Below are positions 47,501 through 57,730 of a stretch of 64,000 bases of DNA, piece after piece (within the stretch, counting starts at the first letter, position 1; the number at the start of each line of letters is the position of its first letter). A program made the translations under genes and the position numbers. The stretch spans positions 157,623,290-157,687,289 of the forward strand of contig NC_134834.1 in the NCBI RefSeq assembly GCF_004210375.1. Reading direction: 5' to 3'. The notes below the pieces were generated by a model. That model did no database searches, was not told where the DNA came from, and worked only from the letters and a program-made list of their open reading frames with translations. The stretch is from Tachypleus tridentatus (taxonomy: Eukaryota > Arthropoda > Merostomata > Xiphosura > Limulidae).

Positions 47501-50500
47501 CAATTAAAGAACAAAACATACAAAATGAATTATACATTAAACATGTATTAACATTTTATAACGAAAATAAACATGTTATTATTGACTTAAAAATAGTAGA
47601 AACCTAGACACATTTACAGCGGATTTTAAGAAGAAAAATTGAATACGCTTTGATAAAGATGCCCTAAAATACACACAGTAAATATTAACTACAGCGAATG
47701 TGAAGAAGAGAAATGGAATACGTTATGACAGAGTAAAGATCTGGAATATGCAAGCACAGTGAATATCAAATGCAAAAATGGAATACGTTTGAAAATAATA
47801 AGTGACGACCTGGAACTCATAGTAACAGCGAATGTGGAAAGGAGAAGTAGAATTCGTTATGAAATTTTCAAATATTGGTAAAACTTAGACTAAACCACTT
47901 CAGAAATATTAAAGTCAAGAGAGAGGAAGGAAATGTCGGTACTGAGAGTTGCTAATGAAGAGTGTGAAATTCACACAAAAAATGTAAATATGTTCGCTCA
48001 AAAAATTGATATGAGAATGTGACATTAAAAAAAATGTCACTTAATATCTAATGTATCATTGAATAATGCTAGTAATATGTTAGGAATATATATGTGTACG
48101 TATTATAACAAAATTAAATATAAACATGAAATATATTTCTTACTTTGGGTCAAACAGCACAACTGATGGATTAAAATCCTTCCACACTGTAATTACTGCT
48201 ATAGAAACCCATGATGCTAAAATGCCAAAGGTGATGAGAACAAACCCCATACGTGGCCACCTGGTGGTGAAAAACAAATTATAATAACAGATAATGTTTT
48301 TTGGGGATTATTAATAAATCATTTAAATTTTCAGTACAATGATATGCGTGTTATTTCTTTTATGATTATATCTAATTAATTTGTATCTTTAACCGTAAAA
48401 CTAATGAAGAATTATTTGCTAATATTGAACTCATGACCTAGCAGGAAGGAGACTGTGGAACGACACCGGTTGCCAGCTCTTGAGCTAGTTTTTGTCTAAT
48501 CTAATAGGGTACTTTGACAGTCACTTTTAAAACGCATTCCCCAGTTCCAAAGAGCGAAACACGTTTTTAAGGCAAATGAATGCTAACTGTGAGCCTTCTG
48601 ATTTTAACTTCGGGCATGTTAGCCACTACGGCATTCTTGGTCCCAGCAGTGGGTGAAATGGAATTTTTTATTTGACTTCAGTCTGTGGAAAACAACTTCA
48701 GTGTACAGACCGTTAAGACGTAGCATGTGTTGGGTTTCGCAACATAGGAAGTAATGTTAACGCAAATGTAAAGAACATTGTGATAAGCAAGAAGTATTAG
48801 AAATTGTGTGTAGATTTATCAAAATATATATCTACGGAACCAAGAATCCCTGATTAATCTATAGGTATTTAGAAATTTAGATACTCATTGATTCCGGGTT
48901 GGGGAAAACCAAGATAATGTGAACATTACAAACATCTTTCTTGCATTACCTATAACTTTATTTTTAGCGAAACGTAAAACAATGTTATTCGATTATTATA
49001 AGTAATAAATGAAATCAGATGTTTATTCAAACAATAATAGAATTCTATCAAGAAAAGACCTTGAGCACAAGGGTTCCAAACTATGGGTTTCTGGAAAGAT
49101 TTGTAATTAATTAACAGAAACAAAAATCCTCGTGAGAAGCTCGAGGTCATACATGGTGAAGAATTTACGCCCCGCCCATCCACAACAAAACAGCGTTAGA
49201 AACAACTACTTTTCCAAGGTTACATCTTGCTGTAAGTCCGAATATTTTAAAAAAGAATCTCCAGCTAAAACTTCTATCAACCTGAACCTAGTTATATTAT
49301 TTCTGCGATAAGCATACATAACGAATCTCCAGTTTAAACTTATATCAACCTGAACCTAATTATATCATTCTGCGTTAAGCACACATCATGTTTTTTTTTT
49401 GCGTGTGTCTACAAAATAAAGAAAAAGTGGTACAAGTGGCAACGTCCTATTTCTTGAAACAGGCCTGATTTAGGACATAAAGTATGACCTATATAATATC
49501 ACTTTATTTTACCCAGGCTTAAGATTTATTAATGCTAGAACAGAGAAGACAACGGGGTTATGTTGTAAAATATAATAGATAAGTGACTTTTAAAAAGCTT
49601 GAGTAATATTTATTTATGAACCAACAAAGGATTAAGGCTTGTTTAAAATGTGCCGAATGCCTACTTAAAATGTCCAGCATGGTGAGATGGTTAGGGGTGC
49701 TCGACTTGTAATGTGAGGGTTGCGGGTTCGAATCCTTGTCGCACCAAACATGCTGGCCCTTTTAGCTGTGAGGGCATTATAATGTTACGGTCAATCCCAC
49801 TATTCGTTGGTAAAAGAGTAGCCCAAGAGTTAGTGGTGTGTGGTGATGACTAGCTATCTTTCCTCTAGTCTTGCTCTGTTAAATTGGGGATAGCTAACGC
49901 AAAAAGCTCTCATGAATCTTTGCAAGAAGTCACAAAAACGAACAAACACAGTCTATATGAATTATAAATGGAGATGGTCCGGCATGGCCAAGCGTGTTAA
50001 GGCGTGCGACTCGTAATCTGAAGGTCGCGGGTTCGCATCCCGGTCGCACCAAACATGCTCGCCCTTTCAGCCGTGGGGGCAGTATAATGTGACGGTCAAT
50101 CCCACTATTCTTTGGTAAAAGAGTAGCCCAAGAGTTGGCGGTGGGTGGTGATGACTAGCTGCCTTCTCTCTAGTCTTACACTGCTAAATTAGGGACGACT
50201 AGCACAGATAGCCCTCGAGTAGCTTTGTGCGAAATTCAAAACAAACAAACAATAAATGGAGATTTTGTGAAACTGTAGATAACGTACAGTCTAGTGAAAA
50301 TACAATACTTATCGTTCTAAACTTGCTACAGTTGAGAAGAGGGAAAGTTAGGATTATAACAATTAAAAAACGAACAACAACGTTCATTATATAAGGATTT
50401 ACTGAAGCCCAATCTAAGAGATGTAACATATGATACATTTTTAGATAACTAGTTTGCCTGTCTAGTTTAGTAACTGTGACTTAGTAAAGTTTATGTAACA

Positions 50501-53500
50501 TAAAACACCTACTTGTAGAGTGTAATAAGTACAACCGGCGAGATTAGATAGAGCTGCATGTCTGCTGCCAAATACCAGTAGGGCGAAATACACTAAAACA
50601 GAGACATTGTTTATTGATTAAAGTCATACTTTGCTGTTGGTTAGTAATTTAAGTAGGACATTAAAACTGAACAGTTTTTTAAATAAAATCACACCTTCTT
50701 CTTGGTTGGTAGTTTCAGTAGATTAAAACAGAACAATTTATTAATTAAAGTTACACCTTTTTCTTGGTTGGTAGTTTCAGTAGAACACAATAGATTAAAA
50801 CAGAACTGTTTATTAATTAAAGTAACACCTTCTTCTTGGTTGGTAGTTTCAGTAGAGCACAATAGATTACAACAGAACTGTTTATTAATTAAAGTTACAC
50901 CTTCCTGTTGGTTGTTCCAGTAGGACATAACATTATTTCCCATCTATTGTAACCCGCTATAATGAAAATTTAATGTTTGAACTACTGTTTCACAATTCTC
51001 GAGTTTAATTATCATTGCTGTTCTAATGTACATTTAATTTTCCTAACCAACTTACGAAGGGTTATTAGCAGACTTACTCATTTAAGTGCTTTCATGTAAA
51101 TCAATGCCGAATTGAGAGGTCGCTTCGGGAAATCCCCTTAAATAGGGTTTCGCGAAAAACCCAAGTTCCCTAAGAGGTTAAGTGAAAGATTATACTTGCA
51201 TACAAATCTCCAGACCGCGACGATTCGTTAGGTACTATTTAGGAGTTGGGGTGACTCATGAGGTGATGAGTGACATACACACAGACACTGAACTTTATTA
51301 AAGAAATTGTTACACTAATACACGTTCATTTGGGTGTTACATTTAGTAAGGAGCACGACAAGGTCTTTAGTAAGCAAACTACATATACAACTTGAATGTT
51401 AGATGTTATTAAAACTTAGCACGCTGTAAGTACAGAGCAGTGTTCTTTAGAGTGGAACCCTAACAAAATGTTCTTACTACCTATTATGATTGAACTAAAT
51501 TATCGTCAGTTTTCATTTGAAAGCTATAGCTAGTGTTACTGAACCGTAACTGGTTTTATTATAACTCAATGAACTAAGTTGCTGTGAAAGCTATATGTGC
51601 AGGCTGTGAGAACGTACATGACTGTTCGTTGTGTAATTTTCAATATAACACCAGTTTAGGTACGTGATAAAATATCGATATTCTTTCTGTACTATTGAAG
51701 AATATTGGTTTTCGTGTAAAACTAGGGAAAATGTAAATGTCTGAACGATAAAACATGTTGTTTGGTCTTCATTTATTTTATCATCATCATGTATATTTAT
51801 TTACATAAGGCAAGATTATCGTTTGCATACTTTTGAAACAAACTTGACATACAGAGACGTAGGTCCTCGCGGAATTCAGTTAGACCCAAAGTCTCTCCAC
51901 AAGCAATGTTCCCTTTAATCTTTCATTCCATGCGTGGAATAAATTTTTCATCTGCATCAGTATCAAGGCAATGTGCGCTACCAGTTTTATTGGGGTATAT
52001 TTTATTTTTAGACCATAGACCATAATGGATCGTTACGCCGCTTTGTAATGCTACCAAATTTGGACTTTAGGCCTAGCGATTGCCAAGGTCAATATGACCG
52101 TCAGTGTATTGAGACTTCTTATCACTATTGAGGATGTACGCGACTAGAATAATTAAGTGTTTCTGTACGGCCGCGCAGCTTAGGGGTAACACTGTCTGCG
52201 AGGGACCACTTTCTGATTGTATGTTCGCCTACAGTGTTTGATCTAACTTAACCAATCCTGTGACTCATTTTTAGAGCCCTCGGGAAGATCCGGGGGAATA
52301 GAGACGTTCGGGTCTGATCCACTATGGCCATCATGCTATTCTATTAATCTCTACCAAGTGTTCTTAGAGTATACCAGGAGTAATACATGTAGTTGGCCAA
52401 GTGTTCTTAGGGTATACCAGGAGTAATACATGAAGTTGGCGTTTGATTTTGTCCTTCCGTATTTCTCTGTAGTGGTTCTGCCTGTCAGAATATCTCTTTT
52501 AATGTCTATAGCTTTTCATTTATCTTAACCAAAATTCGCATGCGTGGAAAGCGAGGTAAGTAAATAAAAGGACCTGCCTTCTTCTACCTCGCTTCTTGGG
52601 GTCCATTGTCTTCAGCAGTGTTGAATAGACATGCTAACTAGTTGTTTTCTATAATATTAACTGGTTCATAATAAAGCATTAACCTTTAAAACTTTCAGCA
52701 GTTTTGAAGAAAATTTATGATTTGTTTCCTAGTACATTTTTATAAAAACACAAATATATAACAGTTTGTTTTATTTTACATCCTTAACGACGATTTTTCA
52801 AACTGTGTCGTTGTCTGGCAAACAACTGTTTTAATCAAAATTCTATTTTATCTTGTTTTTCAGAAAGTGGTTGAATAGGTAATATAGCTGAAGCTAAATT
52901 ATAGAAAAAATACTTACCATGTTTGTTGGATAAAGGAAGTTACTGAAGTAAAACATGTTTGCCCACCAGGTGTTCCTACATTTTTGTATTTCACTTTCTA
53001 CAAATCTACTCCAAAGTGGTCCAGAAGAAAGTAACGGAAGTAGAAACATCAGGGATATGACCAACATCAAAGGAGGGGTCAACCTTGAATAAATGCGTAA
53101 AGAACAAAACGAAAAACAGGCATTTCGCAGAGAAGATCTTTGAATATAAATACAGAAAGCTGAGTAGGTTATGTTAAAAATATTTTGGATATGTAAATCA
53201 GCAAGCCACGTGACAATCACGGTTGACATAAAGTCGCGATGAAACGTGATGTATAAGAACTACATTTTGACAATATCGATCAAACTGGAGCACCAGGACA
53301 ATATAGAAACAAGTCGTAAGGAAATAATATCCATTTGAAAAAAACAACAAACGTTCATAAGTCGCTTCCACGACGTATTTATTCTACCTTCGCATTTCTC
53401 AAGATGCTAAAGAATGAAATGTGTATTTATGCTATTCCATATCAGAACATATCCAAAAAATCTTCACACGCAGAGTTTTCTGCGATTAAACTATTGAAAC

Positions 53501-56329
53501 TGGCGTTTGGAGCCGTTGTTCTAGTACACTAAATGGCTAATGGAAAGCAGTAGGGTGATGGGTGTGCTTTAGACATAACAGCCTTGAAATGAAGCCTTTT
53601 ATAATAAAAACTACACTTCCGATTTTGAAAGGATCCACGGTCATCAGACAAAACGTGACTGGACGTAATGAGGTTCCAAAATAGTTTTGATATAAAGTAC
53701 TCAACCTCTCTATAATATCGATTGGTCAGTTACAGTCACTTGATACGTTGAACATACATACGTATATGTTGCTGAGTTTTTGATATTTCTTTCAGACAAA
53801 TTGTTTCATAAAGTTTAATTAAACTGTAATAGACAATTCAGAATGTCAAAACCAATAATTGATTTTAATTATATATATATATTTGAAATTTGAAATCTTC
53901 AAATATATATATATTTGAAATTTGAAATCTTTAATGGGATTTTAAACGTTAGAAACTCTAAGATCTGTTTTAGTTATTTAATTATCTCGGAAATAGAATC
54001 TGTGTTTAGTATATAACTTCTGATATTTAAAGCCTTATATAAATTTCTCTTATCATCTATAAATCCAGTTCTTATAAAATACACTACAAATACTTGAAAT
54101 GAGGATCGTCGCCACACCTACCTCCAGTAACGGTGTATCACGTATCTCACGAGATCCAAACGTCCATTTGTTCCTTTTAGTTTTTTCATTGTTGTGTAGA
54201 CAAGCGTCACCCCACTAAAAATACAAATAATAATTTTCAGAATTTTTTAATTAATTGGTACAAAACCCCTAATCGCGTTATATAAAACATTATTTCTCGA
54301 GTAGTAACTTCTGAGTTGTCAAATGTTGTTCTTACATATCTCTAATTCAAATTTGGTAACGAATTAATCAACAGAAACATTTAAAAATGCAGTCAAACTT
54401 GATTTTAATAAGTTTTATTGGAAATATTACTTTCTAAGTACAAGATCTAAAAGAAAACATATCATTTGTTATCTAATACAGTTAAAGTCTTATATATATT
54501 ACTGACGTGTTATACTTTCTTAATTAGACGTAGTGTTTCTTTGGAAACATCGCAGTCGAAGCAAATTATTACTTACGTGAGGAAAAAGAAAGTATCAACT
54601 TGTAGAAAGGAATTCCACACAGCCATGAAACTGACATCCTTTACCGCATATTGAAAATTTATAAGTTGACCTGTAACAGTGACAATTAACATTGTCGGAA
54701 ACAGAAACTGATGAAGCATACGTTTAAAGTAAGAACCAATTTATTTGTTTGTTTGAGCGCAAAACTACGTTATTTGCGTTTTGTCCATGGCGAGGAACCA
54801 CTACCTCCATAGATTTTAGCAATGCAAGTCTGCAAACGTAACGTTTATCCATTGGAAGGCAGGTAATAGTCAATTTGTCTTACTTCATAATTGTGTGACT
54901 ACTTACTGTTTGCTATAATAACTGGTTTCTATTTTTTTAAGTAACTGTCCCCCTATGGCTCAGTGCAGGTGGTTAGCTCATAATGTAGCTTTGCACTTGA
55001 AATAAACAAAGTAGATTACACACTTACACGAAAACCAATTTTATGGAATGTTATGCATCAGAATGAGTTATTTTAAAATCATTATACTAGTGACAATTCA
55101 TTGAACACAAACAAATAAACAAGTTAGTGGAGTGAAATGCCTTTTTCCTAAATACTTTTTACTTTATTTTTTTTATGACGTTACGTGCCTTTTATCTATA
55201 GCACGATTTTTGGAAAAGTAAAATGTGTTAACAATATACGATAAAAGGTAATTATTTTATCTATAGTTATTAAAAACTGATATATTTGAGAAAATGGAAA
55301 ATATTTTAATGAAACACGATTTTTTCATATGCAGACACCAAGCAAAACAACAATCAACTATCAAGGTTTAGCAAAATGTATAATTATCAACATAACTACA
55401 ACTGCATGCAGTTGTTTTTGGAAAATAAACATTGTACATATGTTGAAAATGTGCTACATGCATTTATGTACCGGGTTATATACATATATTTGAAGCTTAC
55501 TAATTATTAGCTAATTAAGATTGGTCAAATTATTTTCATTCAAAGATTAACAAAATTATACGATGAGATATGTTATTAGTCTTTTTGTAAACACTACTTA
55601 CTATAAGTATTCATAGAAGGTATCATGTAGGTATGGGCTAAGATAACCCACGCCATGGTAAAGAAACGGAAACCATGCAGGGCTCCAAGGTTTCCTGACC
55701 CAACTTTGGTGTTCAGCATCTGCTTTCCATTGGTGTAGAGAGAAAACGACTTTAAAACTTCGAAAATCTTTCCTGGATGAAAAAAATAGTGGTTTTAAAT
55801 TTGCATCTTGTCCATTCACACCTTGCCTTTCTTCAAAATTGGTATTTTGTTTTTCGTAATTTATGAAGAAGAAGGTATTTTAAAGGGTATGTTAGGACAA
55901 TAAGAGATAAAACCCTGGATTGTATAAACACGATAAGATTCTCTGTAAGCTGAAAGAAACTTTGACTTTAACAGTAAAACGAATATCCATTAAGGTGAAA
56001 AAATGATGGAATTAGGTTTGTGTCAATAACTATTATCTCAGGAAGAATTGAATGTGTTTTTACTATACTACCAATACTCTGCAGTTACATGTAGTAAAAT
56101 TACTCTGATCCACAAAAGTATTTTGAAGTAAATAGTAATTGACCCATGTTATTGGATCATAAAAGGTCAACACAACAGAGGACATCATTAACAGTACAAT
56201 ATCAAACACTCACCTTGCGAAAACCTTTTCTTCTTAGGATCTATTTTATTGTTATCAGTTTGGTACTGCTTCCACAAATCTATCGTTGTTCCTGAGACCA
56301 CCAACAATAAAATCGTTCCAAGTAGACAC
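41285..56329 (-). CDS. nrf-6-like: nrf-6-like acyltransferase-3 membrane protein, 5' part missing
   Basis: Eleven coding exons are visible (listed separately). Joined they give about 508 residues with no internal stop, and all phases match. The order of conserved blocks fits the acyltransferase-3 half of the 'nose resistant to fluoxetine' family: 'GSGNLGALHGFRF..WVILAH' with the presumed catalytic His, 'VDTFFFLTG', 'RYWRLTPP', 'WYLAADMQLYLISP', 'RPYTHLGPYCIGMATGYLL', 'VFGAYDWHNG', 'LTYMTYLIHPLIIY', and 'EVPFTKLERFLL' near the end. About ten hydrophobic segments indicate a multi-pass membrane protein. In C. elegans, family members act in uptake or transport of drugs and lipids; the substrate here is unknown. 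The signal peptide and NRF domain exons are not in view and should lie beyond 64000. The introns hold a CR1 LINE, SINEs and minisatellites. A decayed paralog lies at 12.5-27.8 kb on the other strand. Confidence 0.92.
42106..42379 (-). repeat. SINE-1 copy in the last intron
   Basis: Complement of a full SINE-1: TTTTTGAATTTCGCACAAAG (tail), GGGATTGACCGTTACATTAT, GCGAGCATGTTTGGCGCGAC, TTGCCCATGCCGAGCC (head). Same orientation as the host gene. Confidence 0.92.
42533..42808 (+). repeat. SINE-1 copy in the last intron
   Basis: GGGCCCGACATGGCCAGGTG head, B box TGGTTCGAATCCCC, complete body, tail AAATTGAAACCAAACCAAA. Opposite in orientation to the copy 150 bp away, so the two could pair in the intron RNA. 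Confidence 0.92.
42904..43101. repeat. Large inverted repeat (foldback element) in the last intron
   Basis: Arms of about 85 bp: AACCTTTCCTAAAGGAAGTA, GGGATGGCTAATTTCAATCC, GGAATGCAAACAAGATGGTA on the left, mirrored by CATCTTGTTTACATTCC, AGGATTGATATTAACCATTC, ATTTCCTTTTAGGAAAAGTT on the right, with a loop of about 25 bp. Arms agree at roughly 85-90 per cent by eye. No coding sequence, so a MITE-like element. Confidence 0.85.
43371..43513 (-). CDS. nrf-6-like: nrf-6-like exon 10 (143 bp)
   Basis: Acceptor TGATTACTAG/GTC, donor GAACAG/GTAATT. Encodes 'PVNALLSWKPFIVLGRLTY', 'MTYLIHPLIIYIRVGTVREN' and 'QFFSHFEQ'. LSWKPF..L.RLTY..YL.HP is the hallmark of the family C-terminal region. Two relics of this exon lie in tandem on the plus strand (27456-27580, 27687-27828). 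Confidence 0.95.
43639..43825 (-). CDS. nrf-6-like: nrf-6-like exon 9 (187 bp)
   Basis: Acceptor TTTTATTTCAG/ATT, donor GGAG/GTAAGT. Encodes 'VAIGWIVTTVSCSAVVFGAY', 'DWHNG', 'IYASIHRTGFTLGLAWITCA' and 'CVYGYG'. The YDWH and R..W-LG-AWI motifs are typical of the family. Two transmembrane helices. Confidence 0.95.
44690..44810 (-). CDS. nrf-6-like: nrf-6-like exon 8 (121 bp)
   Basis: Acceptor GCGTTTCAG/AAC, donor AGACCA/GTAAGT. Encodes 'NIETGGYIHIRPYTHLGPYC' and 'IGMATGYLLLKRRNIRLRP'. The R-PY-H-GPY-GM-GYLL pattern is one of the strongest family signatures. A 121-bp relative with a stop in place of the Arg is at 26811-26931. Confidence 0.93.
45050..47405 (+). mobile_element. Decayed CR1-type LINE, antisense in an nrf-6-like intron
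   Basis: Pieces in order on the plus strand: the end of the endonuclease near 45110-45230 ('VAVGIAYRSL..DD' and 'EAIIVGDFNF'), then near 46210-46370 reverse transcriptase 'VPEGLKLVNVTPLYQVGN', 'SPSNYRPNGLTSVAEKVLES', and near 46830-47400 the C-terminal segment 'WLSYEEILKSLKLFSLEKRR', 'VFKIVKGIDNVDPSFF' and 'LNEFKRKFDNY'. This matches CR1 and related elements (NYRPISLTSV..K.LE, then L.LFSLE.RRLR.DLI..FKI..G). Many stops. A 110-codon open frame at 47070-47402 is its C-terminus. Confidence 0.85.
47618..47865. repeat. Imperfect tandem repeat, unit about 60-75 bp
   Basis: Three to four diverged copies containing CAGCGAATGTG.AGA.GAGAA, GGAATACGTTATGA and GACCTGGAA. Lies directly downstream of the LINE inside the intron. 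Confidence 0.65.
48144..48260 (-). CDS. nrf-6-like: nrf-6-like exon 7 (117 bp)
   Basis: Acceptor TTCACCACCAG/G, donor CCCAAA/GTAAGA. Encodes 'WPRMGFVLITFGILASWVSI' followed by 'AVITVWKDFNPS', a transmembrane helix and the start of an extracellular-type loop. Enters with 1 nt, leaves with 2. Confidence 0.9.
48440..48642 (-). repeat. SINE-1 copy, strongly diverged
   Basis: Complement of a worn SINE-1: TTGCCAGCTCTTGAGCTAGT, TTTGACAGTCACTTTTAAAA, CAAAGAGCGAAACACGTTTT and GGGCATGTTAGCCACTACGG parallel body and head of the fresh copies. Confidence 0.62.
49255..49386. repeat. Two-copy direct repeat, unit about 65 bp
   Basis: GAATCTCCAG(C/T)(T)TAAACTT.TATCAACCTGAACCTA.TTATAT occurs twice in succession with few differences. 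Intronic. Confidence 0.8.
49672..49944 (+). repeat. SINE-1 copy, full length
   Basis: GTCCAGCATGGTGAGATGGT head, B box GGGTTCGAATCCTT, complete body, tail AAAACGAACAAAC. First of a head-to-tail pair in the intron. Confidence 0.9.
49977..50251 (+). repeat. SINE-1 copy, full length
   Basis: GGTCCGGCATGGCCAAGCGT head, B box GGGTTCGCATCCCG, complete body with few changes, tail CAAAACAAACAAAC. One of the youngest-looking copies. Confidence 0.93.
50513..50592 (-). CDS. nrf-6-like: nrf-6-like exon 6 (80 bp)
   Basis: Acceptor CTCTGTTTTAG/TGT, donor TACAA/GTAGGT. Encodes 'SPYWYLAADMQLYLISP' and 'VVLITLYK', the conserved W-YL-DMQ-Y-SP block. The upstream intron side consists of tandem repeats (50600-50930) that carry copies of the acceptor tract. 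A very similar 80-bp exon survives at 17977-18056 on the other strand. Confidence 0.93.
50600..50930. repeat. Intronic tandem repeat of about 70 bp, about five copies, next to the exon 6 acceptor
   Basis: Unit: AACAGAACTGTTTATTAATT, AAAGTTACACCTTCTTCTTG, GTTGGTAGTTTCAGTAGA. The three central copies are almost identical and the outer two more diverged. The left-most copy begins in the bases that form the polypyrimidine tract of the exon 6 acceptor, so every unit carries a CTGTTTTA-like tract on the minus strand. This explains the apparent overlapping frames on both strands here. Confidence 0.88.
52356..52441. repeat. Two-copy direct repeat, 43 bp
   Basis: CCAAGTGTTCTTAG.GTATAC, CAGGAGTAATACATG.AGTTGG occurs twice in direct succession with two differences. 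Intronic. Confidence 0.88.
52918..53083 (-). CDS. nrf-6-like: nrf-6-like exon 5 (166 bp)
   Basis: Acceptor TTATTCAAG/G, with the polypyrimidine tract partly eroded; donor AACATG/GTAAGT. Encodes 'LTPPLMLVISLMFLLPLLS', 'SGPLW', 'CRNTWWANMFYFSNF' and 'PTNM'. SGPLW and the W-W pair are family landmarks. The acceptor is chosen because it alone keeps the frame and joins RYWR to LTPP. Confidence 0.9.
53868..53935. repeat. AT-rich duplicated motif
   Basis: ATATATATATATTTGAAATT, TGAAATCTT occurs twice, forming a short two-copy repeat with TA microsatellite. Confidence 0.75.
54122..54214 (-). CDS. nrf-6-like: nrf-6-like exon 4 (93 bp)
   Basis: Acceptor ATTTTTAG/TGG, donor TGGAG/GTAGGT. Encodes 'GVTLVYTTMKKLKGTNGRLD' and 'VIHRYWR': the end of the helix, a cytoplasm-like basic loop and the first half of the conserved RYWRLTP motif, which is completed by the next exon. 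Confidence 0.92.
54577..54670 (-). CDS. nrf-6-like: nrf-6-like exon 3 (94 bp)
   Basis: Acceptor TGTTACAG/GTC, donor CTCAC/GTAAGT. Encodes 'AVKDVSFMAVWNSFLQ' and 'VDTFFFL', the block in which the family has a near-invariant VDTFFF motif at the start of the second core helix. Enters with 2 nt and leaves with 2 nt. Confidence 0.92.
54741..54856 (-). repeat. SINE-2 copy, diverged, intronic
   Basis: Plus-strand text GAGCGCAAAACTACGTTATT, AAGTCTGCAAACGTAACGTT, ATCCATTGGAAGG is the complement of a worn SINE-2. Confidence 0.6.
55602..55772 (-). CDS. nrf-6-like: nrf-6-like exon 2 (171 bp)
   Basis: Acceptor CATCCAG/GA, donor CTTATA/GTAAGT. Encodes 'KIFEVLKSFSLYTNGKQML' and then the signature start of the acyltransferase-3 domain, 'GSGNLGALHGFRF' and 'WVILAHTYM', with the conserved histidine. 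A frameshifted relative is at 12555-12734 on the plus strand. Confidence 0.93.
56214..56329 (-). CDS. nrf-6-like: nrf-6-like exon 1 of those visible (116 bp)
   Basis: Acceptor TTAACAG/GTG, donor CAAG/GTGAGTG. Enters with 1 nt and leaves with 1 nt of a codon. It encodes the first transmembrane helix of the acyltransferase half ('LLGTILLLVVSGTTIDLW') and a basic linker ('DPKKKRFSQ'). An upstream exon ending in phase 2 is required but was not found in the window. Confidence 0.85.
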
Positions 56330-56760
56330 CTGTTAAACAGTGTAATTTTTTAACAATAAGGATTATAAATATATTGTCGTACGAGGTTCTTTAATGTGGT
56401 TGCAAAAATATTTTTGGAATCAGGATTACTGAAACATGTTTTAGTTAAAACAAAGGTTTTCTAATACAGGCTTCTAATAGGTCACTTACTATGTAAGTGA
56501 AAGTAAAACTAAATGATCTACAGCTATGCCCTTTCATAATCCCATTCATGGTACACTATCTGGATATAAAAGTTCTATTCTTAGCTTAACTAGTGTTTGC
56601 AAATTCCTTTAATTAATAATAATAATATTTTGTACTAGAGGAATTAAAATGTCGTAAAATGTGTTAGTAAACAAATTATGCAAATACACACAAAAACATT
56701 ATTTTATTTACAACATTTTTTAAGCTAAATATTCTCAGGAAAGAAGACAACATTAATAGT

Positions 56761-57029
56761 TTTGTGTGAATTTCGCGCAAAGCTACACCAGAGCTGTCTG
56801 CCCTAGCCGTCCATAATCTAGTGGTGTAAGACTAAAGGGAAAGGAGCTAGTCATCACCATCCACCGCCAACTCTTGGGATTTTCTTTTACCAACGAATAG
56901 TGGCATTGACTGTAACATTATAACGCTCCCATGGCTGAAAGGACGAGCATGTTTGGTGTGACGAGTATTCGTACCCGCCACCCTCGGATGCCGAGTCGAG
57001 TGACTTAACCATCTAGCCATTCCGGGCCT
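56761..57029 (-). repeat. SINE-1 copy, full length
   Basis: Complement of SINE-1: GTGAATTTCGCGCAAAGCTA (tail), AGACTAAAGGGAAAGGAGCT, GACGAGCATGTTTGGTGTGA, TTAACCATCTAGCCATTCCG (A box). Confidence 0.9.
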
Positions 57030-57730
57030 CAACATTAATAGAGGGTAAATAAAAGAAGTCCTAGTAACAAAACATACAGTCCTGTTCTTAAGAAACAGAA
57101 GGATGTTCAGTTATATCTATCTTAATAATTTCATTCCGTCTTAGATATAGAACGAATTTAAATGCTTAGACTTTGGTTAAAAGTTTTATCTATTATAACT
57201 GGATTTGACAGTTCATTAATAAATGATTTTATTGCTTACAATTCATTATTCGTATTTTTGTAGTTTACTAATATTCTAGGTTCTCACATGTTTTTTTTTG
57301 TAAGTTAAATTCTGTTTGCTTCAGTTATTGTATCCCACCTGATGATGCCAGGTAAAAATGGTGAAACTTGTGAACAAAATAAATAAACAAAAGTTTTACT
57401 GTGTACAACGGTTAAAGCTTGCGTGAATCTTAAAAGCATAGTTCTTTTCAATATGCAATTAATAAATTATGAGAATACTTAAATTATACGAAACGTATTT
57501 CGATACTTCCAGAATTTTATTCGATTCAATTGTCTCACAGCTTATACACAAAGCAATGTTTAGAAATATATATTTTTCGATTTTCATAATTTTATAATAA
57601 TAATTAATTAGACCACAACACTTGATTTAGCATATGTTATTATGGTTATAAGAAAATAACAGAAACAGTATGACAATTGCTGGCATCTGTTGGTATCCTA
57701 CAAGACCTCTTATGATTCAAAAAATAATCA

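Noticed and set aside
50689-50943. Repetitive peptides on both strands (84 and 73 codons)
   Set aside because: Shadows of the intronic ~70-bp tandem repeat. There is no start context or domain, and frames are open on both strands.
54947-55008. CCCCTATGGCTCAGTGCAGG and following as a further SINE family
   Set aside because: The front looks tRNA-like and the tail like SINE-2, but the match is too short and has no second copy in the window.
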